From Bradyrhizobium sp. Arg816 (GTDB lineage Bacteria > Pseudomonadota > Alphaproteobacteria > Rhizobiales > Xanthobacteraceae): a DNA stretch of 64,000 nucleotides. Every line of letters begins with the position of its first letter. Within the stretch, counting starts at the first letter, position 1. The stretch is from the NCBI RefSeq assembly GCF_029989365.1, contig NZ_JAPRAQ010000014.1, positions 124,001 through 188,000 on the forward strand. The letters run 5' to 3'. Under the pieces are notes generated by a model. That model saw only the letters and a program-made list of their open reading frames with translations. It was not told the origin of the DNA and ran no database searches. Shown here in pieces: positions 27,758 to 37,856 of the stretch. The position numbers and the translations under genes were made by a program.

Positions 27758-28540
27758 TTAGCGCTGCGTCAAGAAGCCCACCACCGCGTCGGTGAACGCG
27801 TGCGGCTGCTCGACATTGGAAATGTGCGCGGCGTCGATGATGGTCATGCTGGCGCCGGGAATGTTGGAGCGGATCAATTCGCCCGCCGAGATCGGCGTCG
27901 CCATGTCGTGGCGGCCCGCGATCACCAGCGTCGGGCTCCTGATCTTGGCGAGCATCTCGCGCTGATCGAGCGTCGACAGCGCCACGCAGCAGGCGAGATA
28001 GCCCTCGACGGGGGAAGCCAGCAGCATCGACTTCATCTTCGCCGTGATCTCAGGCTCGCGCTCGCGGAAATCCTGGGTCAGCCAGCCAGCGATCACGGCA
28101 TCGGCGACCGCGGCGATGCCGCCCTTCTTCACCGCGTCGATGCGCTCCAGCCATTTGGTCGGCTCGGCGTAGTAGCAGGAGGTGTTGGCGAGGATGAGCT
28201 TGCCGAAGCGCTCCGGCGCATTGGCCCCTAGCCACTGCCCGACCATGCCGCCCATCGACAGGCCGCACCAATGCACCTTCTCGATGTTGAGGTCGTCGAG
28301 GATCGCCAGCACGTCGCGGCCGAAGCGCTCCATCGTATAGGGGCCGGGCGGAACGTTGGACTTGCCGTGGCCGCGGCGGTCGTAGCGGATGACGCGGAAC
28401 ACCTGCGTCAACGCCTTCATCTGCGGCTCCCACATCTGCAACGTGCAGCCGAGCGAATTGGACAGCATCAGCGTCGGTCCGCCGTCGCGGCCCTCGACGG
28501 AGACGTTGATCAGGCAACCGTCGGCATCGATCATGGGCAT
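27758..28540 (-). CDS. pcaD: 3-oxoadipate enol-lactonase
   Basis: 260 aa alpha/beta hydrolase that opens 3-oxoadipate enol-lactone. The nucleophile elbow is GLSMGG (Ser in about position 104), the oxyanion region is NSLGCTLQMW, and the late triad residues lie in GRHDMATP and DAAHISNVEQP. I start at 28540, where GGAG lies nine bases upstream. The frame is open upstream to 28615, but those 25 codons are a translation of the palindromic repeat at 28560-28609 and are not native sequence. Confidence 0.92.
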   Translation of the reverse strand: MPMIDADGCLINVSVEGRDGGPTLMLSNSLGCTLQMWEPQMKALTQVFRVIRYDRRGHGKSNVPPGPYTMERFGRDVLAILDDLNIEKVHWCGLSMGGMVGQWLGANAPERFGKLILANTSCYYAEPTKWLERIDAVKKGGIAAVADAVIAGWLTQDFREREPEITAKMKSMLLASPVEGYLACCVALSTLDQREMLAKIRSPTLVIAGRHDMATPISAGELIRSNIPGASMTIIDAAHISNVEQPHAFTDAVVGFLTQR

Positions 28541-28559
28541 GCTGGGCGTCTCCGTTCTG

Positions 28560-28609
28560 GAGCATGATCCGGAAAAGTGTGGAGCGGTTTTCCGAAAAAG
28601 ATCATGCTC
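28560..28609. repeat. AGCATGATCCGGAAAAG palindromic repeat, copy 2
   Basis: A 50-base element from GAGCATGATC to GATCATGCTC, nearly identical to 13780-13829. It occupies the gap between the pcaB stop and the pcaD ribosome-binding site. Confidence 0.8.
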
Positions 28610-28615
28610 AAACAA

Positions 28616-29971
28616 TTAATCGCGCTCGAGGCTGTCGAGCAGCCGGTCGATCAGGGCTTGGGAAGCCCCTTGATAGGCCATCGGCTCGAACAATGCCGCA
28701 ATTTTTTCCGGTGCGAGATGCGCCGTGACCTGCGAATCGGCCGCGAGAACCTCGCGCAAATGCTTCTTCTCCGCGACCGCGCGCTTGCTCGCGGCCTCGA
28801 CCAGATGATGCGCATCGCTCTTGCCGATCTTGTCGGCCAGCGCAAACGTGACCGCTTCCGCCATGATGAGCCCATGCGTCGTATCGAGATTGCTGCGCAT
28901 GCGCGCGGCATCGACGTCAAGGCCCTCCGCGATGTCGACGATGGCGGCGAGCGCGCCCGAGGCGACCAGCATCAATTGCGGCAACGTCGGCCATTCCGCG
29001 TGCCAGGGGCCGGCGCTGCGCTCGTGGTCTTGCACCTGGGCTGCAAAAATCGTCGCGGCGAGTTGCGGCGCCATGGTCGCGCAACCCAGCGCGCTCGCGG
29101 CCGCGACCGGGTTGCGCTTGTGCGGCATGGTCGAGGAGCCGCCGCGGCCTTCGCCGGCAGGCTCGAACGCTTCGCCAACATCGGTCTGCATCATCAGCGA
29201 GACGTCGCGCGCGATCTTGCCGCAGCTTCCGGCGAGAATCGCAAGGCATGATGCGGCTTCCGCGATCCGGTCGCGATGGGTGTGCCAGGGCGCCTCCGGC
29301 AGCGGCAGGTTGAGCTCCTGCGCCAATCGCTCTGCAACGACGAGCCCTTTGTCGCCGAGGGCCGCGAGCGTGCCGGCCGCGCCGCCGAATTGCAGCGCAA
29401 GGCCCTCGCGGGAGAGCCGCCGCAGGCGGCAGCGGGCGCGGGCAAGGCTCGATGCGTATTCTGCGGCCTTCAGGCCGAACGGCATCGGCAGCGCGTGCTG
29501 GAGCCAGGTCCGCGCCACCATGGCGGTGTTGCGATGGCTCCGTGCCAGGGCGGCAAAGCCCTTGATGGCGCGGCTGAGATCGGCATCGAGTGCATCGATG
29601 CCGGCGCGAAGCGTGAGCATGGTCGCGGTGTCGATGACATCCTGGCTCGTCGCGCCCCAATGGACGTAGCGGGCGGCCTCCGCATCGGCCTTGCCGACAT
29701 TGGCCGTGAGCGCCTTGACCAGGGGAATCGCGAGATTGCCGGATCGCGTCGCGGCCTCGCCCAGGGCGGCCATGTCAAAGCTATCAGCCTTGCACGCGGC
29801 TTCGATCGGGCCCACCGCGGATGCGGGAATCACATCCGTGGCGGCCTCGGCGCGTGCCAGGGCTGCCTCGAAATCGAGCATGTTCTGGAGGGTCGACCGG
29901 TCGTCGCAGACCGCGCGCATGGCTGGGCTCGACAGCATCGGCGCGAGCAGGGGGGAGAGGGCTGTGCTCAT
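28616..29971 (-). CDS. pcaB: 3-carboxy-cis,cis-muconate cycloisomerase
   Basis: 451 aa member of the fumarase/PurB superfamily, which lactonises 3-carboxymuconate. The signature GSSTMPHKRNPVAAASAL, the HWGATSQDVIDTATM region and TWLQHALPMPFGLKAA are present and distinguish it from purB. It is first in the pcaB-pcaD-pcaC order. The ring-cleavage dioxygenase genes pcaG and pcaH are not in the window. Confidence 0.93.
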   Translation of the reverse strand: MSTALSPLLAPMLSSPAMRAVCDDRSTLQNMLDFEAALARAEAATDVIPASAVGPIEAACKADSFDMAALGEAATRSGNLAIPLVKALTANVGKADAEAARYVHWGATSQDVIDTATMLTLRAGIDALDADLSRAIKGFAALARSHRNTAMVARTWLQHALPMPFGLKAAEYASSLARARCRLRRLSREGLALQFGGAAGTLAALGDKGLVVAERLAQELNLPLPEAPWHTHRDRIAEAASCLAILAGSCGKIARDVSLMMQTDVGEAFEPAGEGRGGSSTMPHKRNPVAAASALGCATMAPQLAATIFAAQVQDHERSAGPWHAEWPTLPQLMLVASGALAAIVDIAEGLDVDAARMRSNLDTTHGLIMAEAVTFALADKIGKSDAHHLVEAASKRAVAEKKHLREVLAADSQVTAHLAPEKIAALFEPMAYQGASQALIDRLLDSLERD

Positions 29972-30141
29972 GTTGCGCGGGACCTAATCACCATGCTCCG
30001 GCTCTGCCAATCCCAAACCGTCAGCGCGCAGCTTTTTGCAGTTGCGAATATGCATTGCACGTGGCCGGGGGCTGCCCTTTCCTTTGCGGCCTCCGTGCGT
30101 TACTTGAGCAGTATTATAGTGAAGCATCCGGGAGGCACCCC

Positions 30142-30588
30142 ATGGCCATGACGATGAACGGCGAAGTCCAGCTTGCGGCGCCGCGCGAGGCCGTGTGGGA
30201 GAAGCTCAACAATCCCGAGGTGCTGAAGGCCTGCATCCCCGGCTGCGAGGAGCTGGAGAAGACCGACGACGGCGGCTTTCGCGCGACGGCGAAAATGAAG
30301 GTCGGGCCGGTGTCGGCGCGCTTCAAGGGCAAGGTCACGCTCTCCGATCTCGACCCGCCGAACGGCTACAAGATCTCCGGCGAAGGCGAGGGCGGGGTCG
30401 CCGGCTTCGCCAAGGGCGGCGCCGTGGTCAAGCTCGCGGAGAAGGACGGCGGTACGCTGCTCGCCTACGAGGTCGAGGCGCAGATCGGCGGCAAGTTGGC
30501 GCAGCTCGGCCAGCGCCTTATCAACGGCACCGCCAAGAAACTGGCCGACGAATTTTTCGCAAACTTCGCCAAGGCGGTACAGGGCTAG
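30142..30588 (+). CDS. coxG: CoxG-like SRPBCC protein
   Basis: 148 aa. The SRPBCC fold protein family CoxG is associated with aerobic CO dehydrogenases and relatives and is thought to help membrane attachment. The typical APREAVWEKLNNPEVLKACIPGCEELE at residues 12-38 is visible. GGGAGG precedes the ATG. The remaining gap to coxS (30589-30737) contains a candidate promoter, so it may be transcribed separately. Confidence 0.88.
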   Translation: MAMTMNGEVQLAAPREAVWEKLNNPEVLKACIPGCEELEKTDDGGFRATAKMKVGPVSARFKGKVTLSDLDPPNGYKISGEGEGGVAGFAKGGAVVKLAEKDGGTLLAYEVEAQIGGKLAQLGQRLINGTAKKLADEFFANFAKAVQG

Positions 30589-30645
30589 CTGTACAGGACT
30601 GAAGGCTATCGCCTTTCGGCATGGCGCCTTGCGTCCGGGGCGATG

Positions 30646-30674
30646 TTGCCCCCGGGCATAATGGCCCATATGAT
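30646..30674 (+). promoter_or_regulatory. Candidate sigma-70 promoter of coxS
   Basis: TTGCCC at 30646-30651 and TATGAT at 30669-30674 have a 17-base spacer and lie 63 bases before the coxS start. The match is fair, not strong. Confidence 0.35.
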
Positions 30675-30737
30675 AGGTTGGAATAATTATAAGAACCGCT
30701 TCGACGGGACCCGTCGGGGCGCTGATAGAGAGTGCTT

Positions 30738-31223
<486 letters not shown>

Positions 31224-31255
31224 CCGCGCGCGCATTCTGCGATCAGGACATTCAG

Positions 31256-32062
31256 ATGTACGAATTCAAATACCATCGCCCTGGGACCGTTCGCCAGGCG
31301 GCCAACCTCCTGGTGAAGAACGAAGACGCCAAGGTGATCGCCGGCGGCCATACGCTGATTCCCGTCATGAAGCAGCGTCTCGCCAGCCCCCCGCATCTGG
31401 TCGACCTCTCCCACATCGAGGGGCTCAACACGATCGAGATGAAGGGCCGCGCACTCGTGATCGGCGCCACCGCCAGGCATGCCGAGGTCGCGAGCTCCGC
31501 GATCGTCGGTGAGGCGATCCCGGCGCTGGCCAATCTTGCCAGCCAGATCGGCGACCCGGCCGTGCGCCACAAGGGCACGATCGGCGGCTCGCTCGCCAAC
31601 AACGATCCGACCGCGGACTATCCGGCCGCGGTGCTCGCGCTCGGCGCCACCATCGTCACCAACAAGCGCCGTCTCAAGGCGGAAGAGTATTTCCAGGGCC
31701 TGTTCACGACGGCGCTCGAAGCCGACGAGATCATCACCAAGGTGATGTTCCCGCTGCCGAAGAAGGCGGCCTACATCAAGTTCCGCAATCAGGCTTCGCG
31801 CTATGCGCTGGTCGGCGTGTTCGTGGCGCGGCGTCCTTCGGACGTGCGCGTCGCCGTCACCGGTGCCGGCTCCGAAGGCGTGTTCCGCGTCACCGCGTTC
31901 GAGGAAGCCCTGAAGAAGCGCTTCGCCGCGAAGGCGCTCGACGGCATCGAGGTGCCGGCGGAAGGCCTCAACAGCGACATCCACGGCAGCGCCGAATACC
32001 GTGCGCATCTCATCGGGGTGCTGACGCGACGCGCCCTCGATGCCGCCAACGCCAAGGAGTGA
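31256..32062 (+). CDS. coxM: FAD-binding medium subunit of molybdenum hydroxylase
   Basis: 268 aa. The FAD signature AGGHTLIPVMKQRL at about 29-42 and the TIGGSLANNDPTADYP motif at about 109-124 are those of CoxM-type flavoproteins. I start at the ATG at 31256 (MYEFKYHRPG). It is followed by the MoxR gene after 62 bases. In canonical clusters coxL accompanies coxS and coxM. Confidence 0.92.
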   Translation: MYEFKYHRPGTVRQAANLLVKNEDAKVIAGGHTLIPVMKQRLASPPHLVDLSHIEGLNTIEMKGRALVIGATARHAEVASSAIVGEAIPALANLASQIGDPAVRHKGTIGGSLANNDPTADYPAAVLALGATIVTNKRRLKAEEYFQGLFTTALEADEIITKVMFPLPKKAAYIKFRNQASRYALVGVFVARRPSDVRVAVTGAGSEGVFRVTAFEEALKKRFAAKALDGIEVPAEGLNSDIHGSAEYRAHLIGVLTRRALDAANAKE

Positions 32063-32124
32063 GTGAACCTCACGCCTCGGCCCAAACTTGTCCCCGGTGA
32101 GGGCGTAGCGAGACTGGCTTTTTC

Positions 32125-33033
<909 letters not shown>

Positions 33034-33039
33034 TTTTCC

Positions 33040-33145
33040 CGTCATTCCGGGGCGCGCGTCAGCGCGAGCCCGGAATCCATCGGGCCGCAGAGTTAGTGGA
33101 TGAATGGATTCCGGGCTCGCGACTTCGTCGCGCCCCGGAATGACG
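33040..33145. repeat. CGTCATTCCGGGGCGCG palindromic repeat
   Basis: A 106-base inverted repeat bounded by CGTCATTCCGGGGCGCG and CGCGCCCCGGAATGACG with inner GAGCCCGGAATCCAT and ATGGATTCCGGGCTC arms. It lies between coxD and coxE. A short relative is at 48988-49027. Confidence 0.8.
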
Positions 33146-33162
33146 GCTGAGAGTGTGGACCC

Positions 33163-34365
33163 ATGACTATCAACCACCTTGCGCCCGACCAGACCGAGCA
33201 GTTCGCCGACAACATCGTCGGCTTCGCCCGCGCGTTGCGTGCAGCCAGCATGCCGGTCGGGCCGGGCGCCGTCATCGATGCCATGAGCGCGCTCCAGGTG
33301 ATCGACATCGGCAACCGCGCCGACGTCTTCACCACACTGGAGGCGATCTTCGTCAAGCGCCACGAGCATGCGCTGATCTTCAGGCAGGCCTTCAACCTGT
33401 TCTTCCGGGCCTCGGAAGAGTGGAAGCACATGCTGGATTCGGTGCCGTTGCCGGAGCAGGCCAAGAAGAAGCCGCAGGCCGGCTCCCGCCGCGTGCAGGA
33501 GGCGATGTCGCAGCCGCGGATGACGGAGACGCCGCAGCACCAGGAGCAGGATTTGCGCCTGTCGGTCTCCGACAAGGAGATCCTTCAGAAGAAGGATTTT
33601 GCGCAGATGAGCGCGGCTGAGATCACCGAAGCGCTCCGCGCCGTCGAGCGGATGCGGCTGCCGCAGGCCGAGCTTCTGACGCGCCGGCACCGGCCCGATG
33701 CTCGCGGGCTTCGTCTCGATTTGCGCCGTACGCTGCGTGCGTCCTTGCGTACCGGCGGTGACATCATCGACATCCATCGCCTCGGGCGCATCGAGAAGCC
33801 GGCGCCGATCGTAGCCCTGCTCGATATCTCGGGTTCGATGAGCGAGTACACCCGCCTGTTCCTGCATTTCCTGCATGCCATCGGGGACGCGCGAAAGCGC
33901 GTCTCGGTGTTCCTGTTCGGCACCCGGCTGACCAACGTCACCCGGGCGCTGCGCCAGCGCGACCCGGATGAGGCGCTGGCGAGCTGCTCGGCCTCGGTCG
34001 AGGACTGGGCCGGCGGCACCCGGATTTCGGCCTCGCTGCACAACTTCAACAAATTGTGGGCACGGCGCGTGCTGAGCCAGGGCGCCATCGTGCTGCTGAT
34101 CTCCGACGGGTTGGAGCGGGAGGCCGATTCCAGGCTCGCCTTCGAGATGGACCGGCTGCACCGGTCCTGCCGGCGACTGATCTGGCTCAACCCGCTTCTG
34201 CGGTTCGGCGGCTTCGAGGCCAAGGCGCAGGGCATCAAAATGATGCTTCCGCACGTTGACGAATTCCGCCCGGTACATAATTTGAGTTCGATCCAGGAGC
34301 TGATCACGACGCTCTCCCGGCCGCTGCCGCCGCATCACCGCAGCCTGATCCGTTCCGCAGCTTGA
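33163..34365 (+). CDS. coxE: VWA domain protein (CoxE-like)
   Basis: 400 aa. The C-terminal von Willebrand A domain has the metal motif DISGSMSE at about residues 221-228. The first 200 residues are mostly helical and charged, as in CoxE. It works with the MoxR ATPase in metal-centre insertion or enzyme maturation. It is followed after 11 bases by the XdhC-type genes. Confidence 0.9.
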   Translation: MTINHLAPDQTEQFADNIVGFARALRAASMPVGPGAVIDAMSALQVIDIGNRADVFTTLEAIFVKRHEHALIFRQAFNLFFRASEEWKHMLDSVPLPEQAKKKPQAGSRRVQEAMSQPRMTETPQHQEQDLRLSVSDKEILQKKDFAQMSAAEITEALRAVERMRLPQAELLTRRHRPDARGLRLDLRRTLRASLRTGGDIIDIHRLGRIEKPAPIVALLDISGSMSEYTRLFLHFLHAIGDARKRVSVFLFGTRLTNVTRALRQRDPDEALASCSASVEDWAGGTRISASLHNFNKLWARRVLSQGAIVLLISDGLEREADSRLAFEMDRLHRSCRRLIWLNPLLRFGGFEAKAQGIKMMLPHVDEFRPVHNLSSIQELITTLSRPLPPHHRSLIRSAA

Positions 34366-34376
34366 GAGGTTAAGCC

Positions 34377-34700
34377 ATGCTCGATCGCGACGAGGATATT
34401 CTGAAGGCGGCGGAGGATTGGCAGAAGGCCGGCCGCGGCGTCGCGCTGGCCACCGTTGTCGAGACCTGGGGCTCGGCGCCGCGCCCGGCGGGCTCGAGCC
34501 TCGTCATCAACGATGAGGGCACGTTTCTGGGGTCGGTCTCCGGCGGCTGCGTCGAGGGCGCCGTGGTCACCGAGGCCATGGACGTGATCCAGAGTGGCAA
34601 GCCCAGGATGCTGGAGTTCGGCGTTGCCGATGAGACGGCCTGGAATGTCGGGCTGTCCTGCGGCGGCACCATCCGCGTCTTCGTCGAGAAGGTCGGCTAG
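34377..34700 (+). CDS. XdhC/CoxI N-terminal domain protein
   Basis: 107 aa protein consisting only of the XdhC_CoxI domain, with TWGSAPRPAGSSLVINDEG and SVSGGCVEGAV. XdhC proteins bind and protect the molybdenum cofactor and help its sulfuration. The Rossmann half is encoded by the next gene two bases downstream, so the two polypeptides probably function together as a split XdhC (CoxF/CoxI-like). Confidence 0.88.
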   Translation: MLDRDEDILKAAEDWQKAGRGVALATVVETWGSAPRPAGSSLVINDEGTFLGSVSGGCVEGAVVTEAMDVIQSGKPRMLEFGVADETAWNVGLSCGGTIRVFVEKVG

Positions 34701-34702
34701 CC

Positions 34703-35404
34703 GTGAAGCTCGCAATCCTGCACGAACTCAATGCCGAGCGCGCCGCGCGCCGGCCGGTGATCCTGGTGACCGACACCGAGAGCGGCGAGCAGCGCCTGGT
34801 GAAGGCTGCGGATTTTGCAAAAGACCCGCTACGTGCCGAACTGGACAAGCAGCTTCGCATGGGCAAGAGCGCCAGTGTCGAAGCCGGCGGCAAAAAGCTG
34901 TTCCTCAACGTCTATGCTCCGACCGCAAAGCTCGTCATCGTCGGCGCGGTCCATATCAGCCAGGCCTTGGCGCCGTTGGCGCGCTCGCTCGGCTATGACG
35001 TCACCGTGGTCGATCCCCGCACGGCGTTTGCGAGCGCGGAGCGCTTCCCTGACATTCCCCTGGTCGCCGAATGGCCCGACACGGCGCTGCCGCCGCTCAA
35101 TGTCGATGCCTACACGGCTTTCGTCGCGGTGACGCACGATCCGAAGATCGACGATCCCGCGCTGCTGCACGCCTTCGAGCGCAACTGCTTCTATATCGGC
35201 GCGCTCGGCTCGCGGAAGACGCATGCCAAGCGCGGCGACCGGCTGCGCGCGCAGGGCGCGAAGGACAGCGACATCGCGCGCATCCACGCGCCCATTGGGC
35301 TTGCGATCGGCGCGGTCTCGCCGTCCGAGATCGCGGTGTCGATCATGGCCGAGATCACGGCGGTGCTCCGCCTGCCACCAAAAGAAAAAGAAGAAGCGGC
35401 ATGA
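34703..35404 (+). CDS. XdhC family Rossmann-domain protein
   Basis: 233 aa, GTG start. After a short N-terminal XdhC-like part (about 1-70), the Rossmann domain has VIVGAVHISQALAPLARSLG at about 75-94 and the conserved GALGSRKTHAKR near 170. It belongs to the XdhC C-terminal domain family and should act with the preceding 107-residue protein in molybdenum cofactor loading. Its stop overlaps the next start (ATGA). Confidence 0.88.
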   Translation: MKLAILHELNAERAARRPVILVTDTESGEQRLVKAADFAKDPLRAELDKQLRMGKSASVEAGGKKLFLNVYAPTAKLVIVGAVHISQALAPLARSLGYDVTVVDPRTAFASAERFPDIPLVAEWPDTALPPLNVDAYTAFVAVTHDPKIDDPALLHAFERNCFYIGALGSRKTHAKRGDRLRAQGAKDSDIARIHAPIGLAIGAVSPSEIAVSIMAEITAVLRLPPKEKEEAA

Positions 35405-37005
35405 AGTTCGGACCGGCGAGCCCCAAGGATGCGATCGGCGGGGTGACCGTCCACACCCTGCGCCAGGGTCCGCTGGTGCTGAAGAAAGGTACGACGATCG
35501 GCCCGGCCGAGGTCGAGGCGCTGACGCGCGCCGGCATCAAGGACGTCGTGGTGGTGCGCATGGAGGAGGGCGACGTCTCCGAGGACGTCGCCGCCGCCAG
35601 CATCGCGCTGGCGGTCGGCGGCGAGGGCATTCATGTCGAGCGCGCCTTCACCGGCCGCGCCAATCTGTTCGCCGCAAGCCCGGGCGTGCTGGTGATCGAC
35701 CGCGCCGCGGTCGACCGCATCAACAACATCGACGAGGCCATCACCTTTGCGACGCTCTCCGCCTACAAGCCGGTGGTCGAGGGCGAGATGGTCGGCACCG
35801 TCAAGATCATCCCGTTCGGCGTCGAAGGCAATTTGCGCGATGCCGCGGTGAAGGAGGCGGGCAGGGACGCGCTGAAGATCGCGCCCTACGTCATCAAGCG
35901 CGTCGGCGTGGTGTCGACGCTGCTGCCGGGCCTCTCGTCGAAGGTGATCGACAAGACGCTGCGCGTCACCGCCGAGCGGCTCGCGCCGGCCGGCGCCAGC
36001 ATCATTGCCGAGCGGCGCGTGCAACATGAGGAACGGGCGCTGTCGGCCGCGATCAAGGAATTGCTCGGCCTCGGCGCCGAGCTCGTCATCGTGTTCGGGG
36101 CGTCCGCGATCGCCGACCGCCGCGACGTGATTCCGGCGGCCGTCACCGGGATCGGCGGCGAGATCGAGCATTTCGGCATGCCGGTCGATCCCGGCAATCT
36201 GCTGCTGATCGCGCGGGCCGGCGGGGTGCCGGTGCTGGGCGCGCCGGGCTGCGCACGCTCGCCGGTCGAGAACGGTTTCGACTGGGTGCTGATGCGGCTG
36301 CTCGCCGGCATCAAAGTGACGCGTTCCGAGTTGATGGGCATGGGCGTCGGCGGCCTCCTGATGGAGATCGTCACGCGGCCGCAGCCGCGCGCAGAACCCG
36401 CGATCGAGGGCAACAGCCGGGTCGCGGCCATCGTGCTCGCGGCGGGCCGTTCGACCCGGATGGGCGGACCGAACAAGCTGCTCGCTGAGCTCGACGGCAA
36501 GAAGCTGGTGCGGATCGCGACCGAGCAGGCGCTGGCCTCCAGGGCCTCCGAGGTGATCGTCGTCACCGGCCATCAGACCGAGCTGGTCGAGCAGGCGCTG
36601 CAAGGCTTGAAGGTGAAATTCGTCCGCAACCCGGATTTCGTCGGCGGCATTGCGAGCTCGGTCAAGGCCGGCATCGCGGCGGTACCTGAGGCCTGCGACG
36701 GCGCCGTGGTTTGTCTCGGCGACATGCCGCTGATCGATGCCGGCCTGATCGATCGCCTCATCGACGGCTTTGCGCCGGACCGTGGCAACCTCATCGTCGT
36801 GCCCGTCAGCGAGGGCCGCCGCGGCAATCCCGTGCTGTGGTCGCGCCGTTTCTTCAAGGAGTTGATGACGCTCGACGGCGACGTCGGCGCGCGCCATCTG
36901 ATCGCCAAGCACACCGAAGCGGTGGCCGAAGTCCCCGTGGATGGCGAGAGCGCCTTCCTCGACATCGACACGCCGCAGGCGCTGGAAGCGGCGCGACGGG
37001 GATGA
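35401..37005 (+). CDS. MoeA-like/MobA-like fusion: molybdenum cofactor cytidylyltransferase
   Basis: 534 aa. Residues 1-335 resemble the MoeA/MogA molybdopterin-binding type (VIVFGASAIADRRDVIPAA, GMPVDPGNLLLIA). Residues 340-534 are a MobA/MocA nucleotidyltransferase with AIVLAAGRSTRMGGPNKLL and a CLGDMPLI metal motif. Such fusions make the cytosine dinucleotide cofactor used by CO/xanthine dehydrogenase-type enzymes. This strongly implies that the cluster served an MCD enzyme. It is the last gene of the cox unit, ended by a repeat region. Confidence 0.88.
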   Translation: MKFGPASPKDAIGGVTVHTLRQGPLVLKKGTTIGPAEVEALTRAGIKDVVVVRMEEGDVSEDVAAASIALAVGGEGIHVERAFTGRANLFAASPGVLVIDRAAVDRINNIDEAITFATLSAYKPVVEGEMVGTVKIIPFGVEGNLRDAAVKEAGRDALKIAPYVIKRVGVVSTLLPGLSSKVIDKTLRVTAERLAPAGASIIAERRVQHEERALSAAIKELLGLGAELVIVFGASAIADRRDVIPAAVTGIGGEIEHFGMPVDPGNLLLIARAGGVPVLGAPGCARSPVENGFDWVLMRLLAGIKVTRSELMGMGVGGLLMEIVTRPQPRAEPAIEGNSRVAAIVLAAGRSTRMGGPNKLLAELDGKKLVRIATEQALASRASEVIVVTGHQTELVEQALQGLKVKFVRNPDFVGGIASSVKAGIAAVPEACDGAVVCLGDMPLIDAGLIDRLIDGFAPDRGNLIVVPVSEGRRGNPVLWSRRFFKELMTLDGDVGARHLIAKHTEAVAEVPVDGESAFLDIDTPQALEAARRG

Positions 37006-37018
37006 CTGTGCCGTGATG

Positions 37019-37160
37019 CCGTAGGGTGGGTTAGCCTTGCGGCTGCGCGAAGCGCAGGCGCCGGGCGTAACCCACCATGTTTCCGCGTTTGCCGGACGAA
37101 GGTGATGGATTACGCCGTGCGGACTGCGCTTCGCGCAGCGGCGAGCTATTCCACCCTACG
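37019..37160. repeat. CGTAGGGTGGG palindromic repeat element
   Basis: Outer inverted ends CGTAGGGTGG and CCACCCTACG enclose an inner GGTGGGTTA...TAACCCACC pair at 37025-37076. It resembles 3039-3109. It fills the gap between the cox unit and the convergent avidin-family gene. Confidence 0.7.
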
Positions 37161-37179
37161 CACTACGTTCGTCGCTCGC

Positions 37180-37671
37180 CTACTTCTTGGTATTCGACAG
37201 CTTCTCGCTGGCGGCCTTCAGATCGACGCCGCTCTTCGTCAGCAGGGCCTTGTCGCCGCTCGAGAACGTAAAAGTGTCGGCGCCCGCGCTGATGCCGTTC
37301 CATGCGACGGCCTCGCCGAGGGACAGATACCACAGTCCCTGGAATCCAGACGAGTTATTGAGCTGTCCGGTCCAGACGGTGGTCGATCCGCAGCCGAGGA
37401 AATTCACCGAGAAACTGATCGCAGTGCCCGTGTTGCCGTAGGCCAGCCAACCCGCCACACCTTGCGGCTTGCCCTCGTCGCAACTGTTAGCGGCGTTGTT
37501 GGTATAGGTCCCCGTGATGGCACCTGTGTTCGAGTTGAAGCTGGTGATGGCCAGGGTCGAGCCATACTGGTTGGTCCAGGTCCAGTTCACCGATTGCGCA
37601 TATGCGGGCAGGGGGCCGATCAGGGACGCCGACGCAATCATCGCCAAGAGCATTCCGTTGATGTGACGCAT
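37180..37671 (-). CDS. Secreted avidin-family biotin-binding protein (bradyavidin type)
   Basis: 163 aa. A signal peptide (1-26, cut near PAYAQS) precedes an avidin barrel. Aligned by eye to streptavidin, binding residues are kept: Asn and Ser in WTNQYGS (N23, S27), Tyr in GTYTNN (Y43), Ser, Thr and Trp in GSTTVWTGQ (S88, T90, W92), Trp in LWYLSL (W108), Trp and Asp in AWNGISAGADTF (W120, D128). Phe seems to replace W79. Two cysteines (SCDEG, GCGS) could pair. GGAGG lies eight bases before the ATG. Avidins are known from Bradyrhizobium; here the neighbours suggest no pathway. Confidence 0.9.
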   Translation of the reverse strand: MRHINGMLLAMIASASLIGPLPAYAQSVNWTWTNQYGSTLAITSFNSNTGAITGTYTNNAANSCDEGKPQGVAGWLAYGNTGTAISFSVNFLGCGSTTVWTGQLNNSSGFQGLWYLSLGEAVAWNGISAGADTFTFSSGDKALLTKSGVDLKAASEKLSNTKK

Positions 37672-37856
37672 GGTTGTTTCCTCCGGCTCTTTGCTTGGAG
37701 CTTCAACTACTTTAAATGAAGCGCTGGAAAATTGCAACTAAAAGATGTATTGCGCCGCTCATTCGTCCATCAGGATTCTCAACCACTCGTTCACCAAGTG
37801 GAAACGGTCCCGCGCGTAGAGTCCTCTCCACCTGCCTTGGGGGGAGGGGTTTTTCC

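Noticed and set aside
28541..28615. Longer pcaD starting inside the repeat
   Set aside because: The extra 25 codons are a translation of the AGCATGATCCGG repeat, and a good ribosome-binding site precedes the ATG at 28540.
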